NCBI GenBank assembly: GCA_937928005.1
Contig: CALFVD010000004.1
Location: forward strand, 1 to 48,170
Length of the DNA: 48,170 nucleotides
Reading direction: 5' to 3'
Source: an uncultured Neomegalonema sp.
GTDB lineage: Bacteria > Pseudomonadota > Alphaproteobacteria > Rhodobacterales > Rhodobacteraceae
The notes below the pieces were generated by a model. The model searched no databases. It was not told the DNA's origin and saw only the letters and a program-made list of their open reading frames with translations. This document shows positions 8,768 through 16,699 of the stretch, piece by piece. The translations under genes and the position numbers were made by a program. The number at the start of each line of letters is the position of its first letter. Position 1 is the stretch's first letter.

Positions 8768-8787
8768 ACCCGTTCATATGAACGGGT
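8768..8787. repeat. Perfect 20-bp palindrome
   Basis: ACCCGTTCATATGAACGGGT is identical to its own reverse complement with no spacer. This symmetry fits a dimeric regulator's operator or a remnant of a palindromic repeat; no neighbouring regulator gene is visible to decide. Confidence 0.7.
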
Positions 8788-8855
8788 ACGAGAAGAATAG
8801 CATTTTGAAACATCGACTACAACTCGGTTTGACCGTCGCAAAGTGTATTAGCTTA

Positions 8856-8870
8856 TCGCAATTCGCTTTA
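8856..8870. repeat. Solo copy of palindromic-element end
   Basis: TCGCAATTCGCTTTA matches the right ends of the two nested palindromes at 7661-7848. No matching left end was found close by, so it looks like a fragment. Confidence 0.65.
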
Positions 8871-9027
8871 GCGAACTTCCTTAATGACGACTCCGCGCAT
8901 ATAGCAGGCCGATACAGCACAAAACCTGTGTTTTCAAATCCGCCGCCACTGCCTATGGCCCCATACGCTTGCATGGTGAGGCGCTTCGCCTGTACCAAGA
9001 CGATCATCAGTCTGGAGCCGCCCCACC

Positions 9028-9858
9028 ATGCGCATTCTGCTCGCCCTCCTCCTGTTCGCGGCCAGCCCCCTTGCCGCCGAACCCGCCTCTAAAATCTTCG
9101 GCAAAGCCAAGACCCCCGCCCCCGGCGCGGCACAGGTGTTCGGCTCCTATGCCAAGGGGTGCCATGCGGGCGCGGTCGCCTTCCCGGTGGATGGGCCGAA
9201 CTGGGCCGGAATGCGCCTATCGCGTGATCGGCACTGGGCGCATCCCTCCCTCGCCGATTTCCTCGTTCGCCTCTCGGATCGTGCGACCGAGGCGGGCCTG
9301 ACCGGCCTGCTCATCGGCGATATGGGTCAGGCGCGCGGCGGCCCGATGCGTAGCGGACACCGCTCGCACCAGACCGGCCTCGATGTCGATATCTGGCTAC
9401 GCCCGATGACCACCCGCCCCGACGCAAAAGCCCGCGAAAACCTGTCCTCCTATGATGTGGTCAAGGGCCGCCGCACGCTTGACAAGACCCTCTGGGCCAA
9501 ATCCTCCGCCCGCGCGATCCCATTGGCTGCCGCCGACCCCGCCGTCGCGCGTATCTTCGTCCATCCCGTCATCAAGCGCGCCCTGTGCGAGGCTACCCAA
9601 CCCGGCGCGCGCCCGTGGATATCAAAGATCCGCCCGTGGTGGGGCCATGACGCTCATTTCCATGTTCGCCTCGCCTGCCCCGCCGGATCACCCGAATGCA
9701 AGAACCAGCAACCGCCCCCCGCTGGCGATGGCTGTGGCAAGGAACTGGACTGGTGGTTCACCAATGAGCCGTACAAACCCTCCGACACCCCCCCGAAACC
9801 ACCGCTGACATTGGATGATCTGCCCAAGCAATGCCGCGCCGTGGTCGCCGCCCAGTGA
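9028..9858 (+). CDS. mepA: Penicillin-insensitive murein DD-endopeptidase MepA
   Basis: A 276-residue periplasmic peptidoglycan hydrolase that cleaves D-Ala-meso-DAP cross-links. A signal peptide covers residues 1-17. The LAS-type metallopeptidase motifs are intact: SGHRSHQTGLDVDIW gives H114 and D121, and GHDAHFHVRL gives H212, equivalent to the His-Asp-His zinc ligands of E. coli MepA. Paired cysteines in the C-terminal half fit a disulfide-stabilised exported enzyme. TGGAG lies upstream of the ATG. The stop overlaps the GTG start of the following lipoprotein gene. Confidence 0.93.
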   Translation: MRILLALLLFAASPLAAEPASKIFGKAKTPAPGAAQVFGSYAKGCHAGAVAFPVDGPNWAGMRLSRDRHWAHPSLADFLVRLSDRATEAGLTGLLIGDMGQARGGPMRSGHRSHQTGLDVDIWLRPMTTRPDAKARENLSSYDVVKGRRTLDKTLWAKSSARAIPLAAADPAVARIFVHPVIKRALCEATQPGARPWISKIRPWWGHDAHFHVRLACPAGSPECKNQQPPPAGDGCGKELDWWFTNEPYKPSDTPPKPPLTLDDLPKQCRAVVAAQ

Positions 9859-10820
9859 TTCAAAAGTCAGTGATCAGACGCCTCGTTCTCCTCGCCGCCC
9901 TCGTCATCGCCCTCGCCGCCTGCGCCTTCTTCGCCCAAAAGGAATCGCGAACAGCTCAGATGCGCCAGACCATGCCGCTAGGCCAGCGCCTCGGCAATCT
10001 CACCTTGCTCGGCGCGGTCGAATGGTCATCCCCGCGCGCGGATTTCGGCGGATTCTCAGGGTTGGAACTGGAAGAGGACGGCGCGTTCACAGCCCTTACC
10101 GACAAGGGCCATTACGCCCGCGCCCGCCTGAAACTCGACCCCACCGGCGCACTCATCGGCATAGATGGCCTTGATGTCGCGCGCCTACACGGCGCAGATG
10201 GCGCATACCTGCAATCCCCCAATACCGATTCCGAAGCCCTGCGCCGGGGGCCAGATGGTGCTTGGTATGTCTCCTTCGAGCATATGGACCGCATCTCCCG
10301 TTTCAGCGCACTTGACGCCCCCGAAGAAGTCATCATCCGCGACCCCGGCCTCGACGCGCTCAATGACAATGGCGGGTTGGAAAGCATGATGGTCCTGCCC
10401 GATGGCCGCTTCATCGGCATCGCGGAGATTACCGACGATTGGAAAAAGGGTTATGAGGGCTGGATATTCGACGGCGAACAGGTCGAAACCTTCCGCCTCG
10501 CCCGCCATGGCTGGTTCGCCCCTACCGATATCGCCTTGGGACCGAATGGCGAATGGGTCTATGTGTTGGAGCGCCGTTTCACCCTGATCGGCGGTTTCGC
10601 CATGCGCATCCGCCGCTTTCCCCTCACCGCGTTACGCGCGGGCGCAAAGATCGACGCCGCCCTGCTGCTCGACACCCCCGCCGCCCCCCTGACCGAAAAC
10701 ATGGAAGGCTTGGCCGCGACGTCGGATAAGCAGGGCCGGACGATCCTCTACGCCATCTCCGACGACAATTTCCTTGCGCTCCAACGCACCCTGCTATTGC
10801 AATTCCGGGTGGAAAACTGA
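9855..10820 (+). CDS. Lipoprotein, esterase-like activity of phytase family (PF13449-type)
   Basis: A 321-residue exported protein. The signal sequence ends in a lipobox, ALAAC, with C23 as the lipidated residue if translation starts at the GTG at 9855, which overlaps the mepA stop by four bases (GTGA). Alternatives are an ATG at 9831 and a GTG at 9870; none has a good ribosome site, so coupling to mepA seems likely. The body resembles the phytase-like beta-propeller family: GGFSGLELEEDGAFTALTD, DTEA-type and ENMEGLA segments. Substrate unknown; the family is annotated from weak similarity to phytases. Confidence 0.82.
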   Translation: MIQKSVIRRLVLLAALVIALAACAFFAQKESRTAQMRQTMPLGQRLGNLTLLGAVEWSSPRADFGGFSGLELEEDGAFTALTDKGHYARARLKLDPTGALIGIDGLDVARLHGADGAYLQSPNTDSEALRRGPDGAWYVSFEHMDRISRFSALDAPEEVIIRDPGLDALNDNGGLESMMVLPDGRFIGIAEITDDWKKGYEGWIFDGEQVETFRLARHGWFAPTDIALGPNGEWVYVLERRFTLIGGFAMRIRRFPLTALRAGAKIDAALLLDTPAAPLTENMEGLAATSDKQGRTILYAISDDNFLALQRTLLLQFRVEN

Positions 10821-10834
10821 GAAAGAAGCCGACA

Positions 10835-11818
10835 ATGCCACAGGTATCGCTGGACGAGATCGAGACCACCACCCGCACCGCCCTCGAAGCCCATGGCGCG
10901 GCCCCGTGGATCGCGCAGCACGTCGCCCATGCCGTCCGCGAGGCGGAGAGTTACGGCAACCGCATTTGCGGTCTTTACTACCTCGAGAGCTACTGCACGC
11001 AGCTATCCACGGGCCGCGTGAAAGGCGATGTCGAGCCACTCGTCACCCGCCCCCGCCCCGGCGCAGTCCATGTTAATGCCCGTTTCGGCTTTGCCCAGCC
11101 CGCCTTCGCCCGTGGCCTGCCCGATGCCATTACCGCCGCCCGCGAATGCGGTGTGGCCAGCCTCGCCGTGGGGCACGCCCATACCTGCACCTCGCTGGGC
11201 TATTTCACCGCCCAGATCGCCCGCGCGGGGCTGATCGGCCTCGGCATGACCAACGCCTCCCCCATCGTTGCCCCGCCGGGGGGCCGCACCCGCGTGCTCG
11301 GCACCAACCCCATCGCCTTCGCCGTGCCGGACGGCACGGGCGGCATCGCCATGCAGTTCGACCAATCCACCACCACGGTTGCCTTGGGCAAGATCACGAT
11401 GGCGAAAGCGGCGGGCGAGTCGATCCCCGAAGGCTGGGCCGTCGATGCGGATGGCAACCCCACCACCGACCCGGCGGCGGCCCTGACCGGATCGCTGGTC
11501 AGCATGGGCGGCTACAAGGGCTGGGGCTTCGGCCTCATGGCCGAACTCTTGGCCGCAGGCATGACCGGCGGCCTCGCCAGCCGCGACGTCAAGCCCCTGA
11601 AGACCCCCGAAGGCCCGCACCACGACCTCGGCCAATACTACCTGCTGATAGACCCCGACACCTCCGGCGATTTCTTCGCTCGCGTGGCGCAAGTCGCGGA
11701 AGGCGTCGCCCTAGACGAAGGCGCAAGAATGCCCGGACAGGGCAAGACCCCGACCGACCCGGTCATGCTGGAGGACGCGGTATGGGCGCAGGCGCGGGAC
11801 TTGGCGGGGGTGCTCTAA
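10835..11818 (+). CDS. Ldh-family oxidoreductase (malate/L-lactate dehydrogenase type 2)
   Basis: A 327-residue NAD(P)H-dependent 2-oxoacid or imino-acid reductase of the YlbC/DpkA/DlgD family, unrelated to Rossmann-fold lactate dehydrogenases. The family signature is seen as NASPIVAPPGGRTRVLGTNP at about 140-159, and the conserved GYKGWGFGLMAELL segment lies at about 226-239. The true substrate (malate, piperideine-2-carboxylate, pyrroline-2-carboxylate, diketogulonate) cannot be read from sequence. Only a weak AGAAAG ribosome site is visible, 14 bp after the preceding lipoprotein gene. Confidence 0.88.
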   Translation: MPQVSLDEIETTTRTALEAHGAAPWIAQHVAHAVREAESYGNRICGLYYLESYCTQLSTGRVKGDVEPLVTRPRPGAVHVNARFGFAQPAFARGLPDAITAARECGVASLAVGHAHTCTSLGYFTAQIARAGLIGLGMTNASPIVAPPGGRTRVLGTNPIAFAVPDGTGGIAMQFDQSTTTVALGKITMAKAAGESIPEGWAVDADGNPTTDPAAALTGSLVSMGGYKGWGFGLMAELLAAGMTGGLASRDVKPLKTPEGPHHDLGQYYLLIDPDTSGDFFARVAQVAEGVALDEGARMPGQGKTPTDPVMLEDAVWAQARDLAGVL

Positions 11819-11904
11819 CCACCATACCCAATAGCTAAATCTGAATGCTTGCAGACTACTAGAGATTTGCTAAACTACTTTAAGCGATATCCTCTGGAGG
11901 ATTC

Positions 11905-12291
11905 ATGTCTTCAACATTATTATCTCCAATTGAAAAACCCGGCGACATCCCCGATGTCGTACGCGACATGATTGAGGCACGTCGTCAAGAAGCGACGCGA
12001 CATTTGGTTTATGCAGTCACAGTATGCACGGTTGTTGTAATTGCGATATGGTTCATGATCACGTTTTTTCCTGATGCCAAGGGCGTACTTTACGAAGAAA
12101 TAGTCTCGATGGCAGGCGGAGGAACCACTCTATGCGGTGTCGGCTACTTTCTTCACGAGTACCGCGCTCTCCACAAAACGATACCGCCTGCGGAGGGATA
12201 TCTGCGTATTCATGCACACCAAGCAGGACCACCACCGAAACCCGATCTTGGATTAGTACGTGAGGAAATGTTAAAATGGTTGAAAAGGTAG
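11905..12291 (+). CDS. Small membrane protein of unknown function (first gene of AT-richer pair)
   Basis: A 128-residue protein with a strong TGGAGG ribosome site. A hydrophobic helix spans about residues 33-55 (YAVTVCTVVVIAIWFMITFF), and a weaker one about 66-84. The N-terminal 30 residues and the proline-rich C-terminal part are probably cytoplasmic. Its codon use is visibly less GC-rich than that of the neighbouring Ldh and acyl-CoA dehydrogenase genes. It overlaps the next gene by 16 bases, so the two are made together. No family recognised. Confidence 0.75.
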   Translation: MSSTLLSPIEKPGDIPDVVRDMIEARRQEATRHLVYAVTVCTVVVIAIWFMITFFPDAKGVLYEEIVSMAGGGTTLCGVGYFLHEYRALHKTIPPAEGYLRIHAHQAGPPPKPDLGLVREEMLKWLKR

Positions 12292-12995
12292 CGGGTAGTG
12301 ACCGGCAGGAAATTATCTGGCTTGCGAACGAGGCAGAGCGCGCTGTCCGCAACCGTGGACGCTCCCGCATACTAATAGCCATGACGATTGGCGCGGCATT
12401 ATTGACAGTCGCGCTACTGGTCTTACGATCAAGTGAGTATCAAAATGAAAAGAAATTACTTGAATCGCACGTTGCGGATCAAAAAGCACAAGCATTAATA
12501 CTTAAAGAATCGAATATAAATTTACGTGTCGAACTTGACGAAGTCCAAGAGTCCTACGCATCACTTGAAGCAGAACACGAAACACAGACAATGTCGCTCC
12601 TCGCATCTGCAGCCAGCAGAGAGGAAGAACAAGTTGCAGCACTCGAAGCCAAACTTGAAAGTTTGCAGGCAGCTTACGAACAGACGCAGTCCGAAACCGC
12701 TGCTCTAAAGACGCAACTGGACACTGCCCAACGTGATCTGGACATTGCACAGAGGTCTATAGTAATTGCCAATGAAGAGAATACATTATTGGAAAGTAAA
12801 GTCACAGAATTAGTCGAAGCTAACGTCTCTTTGGCAAGCGAAGTGGCTACGGCAAGTGCCGCCGTTACCGAAGCAATACAGGTCGCACCTGCTGCGGTTC
12901 GTACTCAACCGACTTTTCAGAATCTTCGAGACGTGCAGCAATCTTTAGATAGCATTAAGCGCGCCAATCCGGTTCGTCGGTTCGCCATACCGTAA
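12276..12995 (+). CDS. Membrane-anchored coiled-coil protein of unknown function
   Basis: A 239-residue protein: a short cytoplasmic N-terminus, one membrane helix at about 31-50 (ILIAMTIGAALLTVALLVL), then a long Glu/Gln/Ala/Leu-rich heptad region (about 55-200) that must form a coiled coil, and a basic C-terminal tail. A GAGGAAA site inside the preceding gene precedes the ATG. Such a layout suits a scaffold or tether across the periplasm or, in the opposite topology, in the cytoplasm. It shares the low-GC character of its partner. No family recognised. Confidence 0.75.
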   Translation: MVEKVAGSDRQEIIWLANEAERAVRNRGRSRILIAMTIGAALLTVALLVLRSSEYQNEKKLLESHVADQKAQALILKESNINLRVELDEVQESYASLEAEHETQTMSLLASAASREEEQVAALEAKLESLQAAYEQTQSETAALKTQLDTAQRDLDIAQRSIVIANEENTLLESKVTELVEANVSLASEVATASAAVTEAIQVAPAAVRTQPTFQNLRDVQQSLDSIKRANPVRRFAIP

Positions 12996-13043
12996 TAATC
13001 TTCCATTAACCTGCGCCTAATCGACGCTTTGTTGCGCGTCCTG

Positions 13044-13070
13044 TTGACGACTGCCGCATTGCGGTATACT
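13044..13070 (+). promoter_or_regulatory. Possible promoter of the acyl-CoA dehydrogenase gene
   Basis: TTGACG at 13044-13049 and TATACT at 13065-13070, with a 15-base spacer (shorter than the usual 17), about 40 bp before the ATG at 13110. The boxes are good but the spacing is not, so this is tentative. Confidence 0.35.
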
Positions 13071-13109
13071 TGTTCGCACCTGCAACAAACGCCCGCACGG
13101 AGACGCCCC

Positions 13110-14804
13110 ATGAGCGCCAATACCGCCCTGACCGAGACCGTCGAGGATACCCTGATCCCCGACCTGATCCCGACCTGCGCGGAGGCGGTGAAGGCGGTCG
13201 AATCGATCCTTGGAGCCGCCCGCACGGGCCTCGCCGCCCGCATCCCCCGCGACGAAAAGGGCCGCGTTTCCGGGGCCGCGCTGGAGCGCGAACAGCACGC
13301 CGCTCATTCCCTCGCATGGCTCGCCACCTACGCCGAAGCCCTGCGCCAGATGCACGGCTGGGCCGAGCGCCTGACCGCCGCAGACCGCTTCGGCACGCTC
13401 GAAGCCCTGATCCTGCAAGCCGCATTCGGCGAATACCTCGCCCAGATTGGCGGCGGCATTCCGATGTCTCAGGGCGAATACGCCCGCCTTGATGATATGG
13501 GCGCAGGTGAAACTGCCCGCCGCGCCCTCGACGCCGCCCCCGTCCGCGCGCTGATTACAGGCGGCGCAACTTCCCTGATCCGTGAACAGATTGCCCATAT
13601 CATTGCGGGCCGCGATGCGGTCGCCACCTATGGCGATTGTGGTCTGGATGAAGATTACGACATGATCCGCGAGCAATTCCGCCGCTTCGCCGACGAAAAG
13701 GTCATCCCCCACGCCCATGAATGGCACCTCAAGGACCAACTCGTCCCCATCGAGATCGTTCAGGAAATGGCAGATCTGGGCGTCTTCGGCCTCACCATCC
13801 CCGAAAACCTCGGCGGTTTCGGCATGTCCAAGACCGCCATGTGCGTCGTCTCCGAAGAACTCTCGCGCGGCTATATCGGCGTCGGTAGCTTAGGCACCCG
13901 CTCCGAAATCGCCGCCGAGTTGATCTTGGGTGGCGGCACCGATGAGCAGCGCGAAGAATGGCTCCCCAAACTCGCCAGCGGCGAAATCCTGCCCACCGCC
14001 GTCTTCACCGAACCCAATACCGGCTCCGACCTCGGCGCTCTGAAAACCCGCGCAAAGCAAGACGGCGACGACTGGGTTCTCAGCGGCAACAAGACATGGA
14101 TCACCCATGCCGCCCGCGCCGATGTGATGACGGTGCTGGCCCGCACGGTGCCGGACACCACCGACCATCGCGGCCTGTCCATGTTCCTTGCCCCCAAGAT
14201 ACGCGGTGATTGCGAAAACCCCTTTCCCAACCCAGAGATCAGCGGCGGCGAAATCGAAGTCCTCGGCTATCGCGGCATGAAGGAATACACCCTCGCCTTT
14301 GACGATTACCGCATCCCCAAAGACGCCCTCCTCGGCGGAGTCGAGGGTCAGGGCTTCAAACAGTTGATGAAGACCTTCGAGAGCGCGCGCATCCAAACCG
14401 CCGCCCGCGCCGTTGGCGTAGCCCAGAACGCGCTGGAGCTTGGCCTGCAATACGCGAAAGACCGCGAACAATTCGGCCAAGCTCTCCTCGCCTTCCCCCG
14501 CGTTTCCGGCAAGATCGGCGCGATGGTGGTCGAGATCATGGTCACGCGCCAGCTCACCTATTTCTCCGCCCGCGAGAAAGACGCCGACCGCCGCTGTGAT
14601 TTGGAGGCAGGTATGGCCAAGCTGCTCGGTGCCCGCGTTGCATGGTCCGCCGCCGATAACGCGCTGCAAATTCACGGCGGCAACGGTTTTGCCCTCGAAT
14701 ACCCCATCAGCCGCGTTCTCTGCGACAGCCGTATCCTCAACATCTTCGAGGGTGCCGCCGAGATTCAGGCGGGCGTCATCGCAAGGCGCGTCCTCGAAAG
14801 CTGA
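13110..14804 (+). CDS. mcd: Acyl-CoA dehydrogenase with N-terminal extension, probable (2S)-methylsuccinyl-CoA dehydrogenase
   Basis: A 564-residue flavoenzyme: an N-terminal helical extension of about 170-180 residues, then a full acyl-CoA dehydrogenase (DEDYDMIREQFRRFADEKV onward). FAD/substrate motifs are seen: TEPNTGSDLGALKTRA, GNKTWITHA, and near the C-terminus IHGGNGFALEYPISRV and FEGAAEIQ, whose Glu may be the catalytic base. The long extension is the mark of Mcd of the ethylmalonyl-CoA pathway, which oxidises methylsuccinyl-CoA to mesaconyl-CoA; that pathway is common in Rhodobacterales. No other pathway gene is in the window, so a different acyl-CoA substrate is possible. CGGAGA precedes ATG 13110; an ATG-like upstream extension to 13029 lacks support. 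Confidence 0.82.
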   Translation: MSANTALTETVEDTLIPDLIPTCAEAVKAVESILGAARTGLAARIPRDEKGRVSGAALEREQHAAHSLAWLATYAEALRQMHGWAERLTAADRFGTLEALILQAAFGEYLAQIGGGIPMSQGEYARLDDMGAGETARRALDAAPVRALITGGATSLIREQIAHIIAGRDAVATYGDCGLDEDYDMIREQFRRFADEKVIPHAHEWHLKDQLVPIEIVQEMADLGVFGLTIPENLGGFGMSKTAMCVVSEELSRGYIGVGSLGTRSEIAAELILGGGTDEQREEWLPKLASGEILPTAVFTEPNTGSDLGALKTRAKQDGDDWVLSGNKTWITHAARADVMTVLARTVPDTTDHRGLSMFLAPKIRGDCENPFPNPEISGGEIEVLGYRGMKEYTLAFDDYRIPKDALLGGVEGQGFKQLMKTFESARIQTAARAVGVAQNALELGLQYAKDREQFGQALLAFPRVSGKIGAMVVEIMVTRQLTYFSAREKDADRRCDLEAGMAKLLGARVAWSAADNALQIHGGNGFALEYPISRVLCDSRILNIFEGAAEIQAGVIARRVLES

Positions 14805-14875
14805 CCTTGGCGAGGCACGCCGCCGACCCAGCTCCCGCTATTTATCGGGGGCCGGGGAGTCAGACTTGCTGATCG

Positions 14876-15409
14876 TCATCGCTTTTTACCTTTACCGACC
14901 GGCTTCATGCCAGGGCAGGACAGCGACCGTTTCAGAACCGGCAGAACAACATCCGACCGCTTCTGACCGAGCTGCCCCATCATCGTGAAGGACGCCATGA
15001 GGAATTCCTTCTTTGCCGCCTTGCGGTCATCGGCGCTCCCGATCTGTGCCGCCGTCGCGCTTTCCACCATCGGTTTGAGTGCGCGGTTCAGCATGACCAG
15101 TTCCTTGTCGCTGACACCGCCCGCGACGATCTTCTCCACAGCGCAACCACAGGCTTTCTGAGGCGTATTACCCTTGCCGAAATCAGCATTCGGCTTGTTC
15201 TCCCGCGTCCGTGTTCCGATCCTGACGCAGGTATCGTAATAGGCGGTCTGGGCAGGGGAGCGCTTGATCACCGGCTCTGTCGCGGCGACCGTCACCGTGG
15301 GTTTCACGCCCGTCTGCGCCACTACCGACGGCGAGGAAGGGCCGGAGGTGATAACGTAGCCGCCGACGAATGTGATGCCGATAATGGCTGCTGTGATGAT
15401 CCGTTCCAT
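14876..15409 (-). CDS. Small exported or membrane-anchored protein, unknown
   Basis: A 177-residue protein starting MERIITAAII, directly behind an excellent GGGAGGA site, which rules out the longer start at 15460. Residues 4-21 are hydrophobic and act as a signal peptide or anchor. The exported part has four cysteines (DTCVRIG, KACGCAVEK, LSCPG) and a strongly basic C-terminus (GKGKKR). I do not recognise a family; the cysteine arrangement suggests disulfides or a small metal site. Confidence 0.75.
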   Translation of the reverse strand: MERIITAAIIGITFVGGYVITSGPSSPSVVAQTGVKPTVTVAATEPVIKRSPAQTAYYDTCVRIGTRTRENKPNADFGKGNTPQKACGCAVEKIVAGGVSDKELVMLNRALKPMVESATAAQIGSADDRKAAKKEFLMASFTMMGQLGQKRSDVVLPVLKRSLSCPGMKPVGKGKKR

Positions 15410-15630
15410 GGTGGTGTTCCTCCCGACATACCGTTTTCCGAGAAATAAACCCCATTGCACTTTCGATCACGTTAAGAGAGGACTACCCGCAAAAGCTGCC
15501 AAAATGTGCGCGCCATCACGCCAGAGTTGTTGAAACGACGCCACAATCACTCGAAATCGTACATTGTTGGCTCTCATATTCGTGCCGATATGATACGCTG
15601 CATTTTGGTAAACATTAACGGAGTAGTCGG

Positions 15631-16626
15631 ATGAAACTTTCATGGTGTGTACTTGCCGTTGGCCTTCTTGGCTCGACGGCGGCGATGGCGGATGGCCTCG
15701 AATGTCAGGCTAACATCATCTATGGTGACAACCCGACGGTGCGCGATGTGGCGACCGGCGAAACCGTGACGATTGTGCCCGAAGCCTATCTGCCCCGAAC
15801 GCAAGTCTTCCAGAACTATGACTTCAACCTCAGCGGAAGCTACAGCCGCCCTATCCCTGCAACCGCGACAACCTACGAGCCTGTGCCCGTGACGCCGCCA
15901 GAGCCAACCTATACGCCCGCCCCGGCGGCATCGCCCTCCACTTTTCTCGATGGCACGATGTGGCGACTCGCCACCCTTGACGGACAGCCGGTTATCGCCC
16001 CTGCAACGCTGAATTTTGAGGCGGGCGGGCGCTATGGCGGGCGGGCGGCCTGCAACACTTATGGCGGCGATGTCACCGCTTTCACCAATTTCAAGATCAA
16101 CTTCCGCGCCCCCTTCTCCACCCGCCGTGCGTGCCCTCAACTAAGCGAGGAGCAATCCTATTTCTCGATCCTTGAGACCGCGACCGATTTCCGTCCGGGC
16201 CGCGAAGGCGACACCCTCGCCCTGCTCGACTCGACTGGCGTCACCCGCGCGACCTTCCAGCGTGACGGCGATGTCCCCGGCCAAGTCGGCGCATCCCTTG
16301 TGGGCATGTGGTCAATCGCCGGTGTGCTGAGTGACGGCGCGCTCAATACCGATGCGGGCTTTGGCTCGCCCACCATCGAGTTCCTCGACAATGGCAACTT
16401 TGTCGCCTCGCTCGGCTGTAACAATGCACAGGGCAGCTACACCCAATCTGGTTCGTCGCTAAGCTTCGGCACAATCGCCGTTACTGCGCGTCAATGTCTG
16501 GTCGCTGCTCCGTTTGAAGGCCCATTCCAGCGCCACATACCAAACATTACGACCGTACAAGCCATTGGCGGCGGCGTCAGCCTACGCGATGCCAGCGGTA
16601 TTGAATTGATCCGCCTGACCCGCTGA
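15631..16626 (+). CDS. Exported protein with two META/HslJ domains
   Basis: A 331-residue protein with a signal peptide (residues 1-20, ending AMA), a proline/threonine-rich linker (about 75-102), and two tandem META domains: the first from about 103 to 210 (LDGTMWRLATLDG, then GGRAACNTYGGD), the second from about 221 to 328 (LVGMWSIAGVLSDG, then LGCNNAQGSY). META domains occur in HslJ-like envelope stress and novobiocin-resistance proteins. A GGAG site precedes the ATG. The gene ends at a bidirectional terminator shared with the convergent PEP-CTERM gene. Confidence 0.85.
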   Translation: MKLSWCVLAVGLLGSTAAMADGLECQANIIYGDNPTVRDVATGETVTIVPEAYLPRTQVFQNYDFNLSGSYSRPIPATATTYEPVPVTPPEPTYTPAPAASPSTFLDGTMWRLATLDGQPVIAPATLNFEAGGRYGGRAACNTYGGDVTAFTNFKINFRAPFSTRRACPQLSEEQSYFSILETATDFRPGREGDTLALLDSTGVTRATFQRDGDVPGQVGASLVGMWSIAGVLSDGALNTDAGFGSPTIEFLDNGNFVASLGCNNAQGSYTQSGSSLSFGTIAVTARQCLVAAPFEGPFQRHIPNITTVQAIGGGVSLRDASGIELIRLTR

Positions 16627-16638
16627 TCATCAAAAAAA

Positions 16639-16666
16639 GCGGGGGCGTAATCGAATACGCCCCCGC
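16639..16666. terminator. Bidirectional intrinsic terminator
   Basis: Perfect 11-bp stem GCGGGGGCGTA/TACGCCCCCGC with a 6-base loop, preceded by seven A and followed after a few bases by five T (16672-16676), between two convergent genes. Confidence 0.9.
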
Positions 16667-16699
16667 CCTCGTTTTTCTTCTCAAGGATCGCCAGATCCC

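Larger units (their letters stand above)
8554..9027. other. Gene-free region with three palindromic sites
   Basis: No credible coding frame was found here. It contains AATCCCAT-CA-ATGGGATT (8714-8731), a perfect 20-bp palindrome centred on CATATG (8768-8787), and a copy of the TCGCAATTCGCTTTA repeat end (8856-8870). The right part must hold the promoter of mepA, but I cannot place it with confidence. Confidence 0.6.

Noticed and set aside
8778-9092. A 104-codon frame before and into mepA
   Set aside because: It overlaps the mepA signal peptide region out of frame, has no ribosome site and ends in Pro/Arg-rich shadow sequence.
11003-11692. A 229-codon minus-strand frame opposite the Ldh-family gene
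   Set aside because: Shadow of the coding strand; composition is Gly/Ala/Asp/His-rich with no motif, and the plus-strand gene is clear.
13890-14675. A 261-codon minus-strand frame opposite the acyl-CoA dehydrogenase gene
   Set aside because: Shadow frame; the plus-strand gene has all family motifs.
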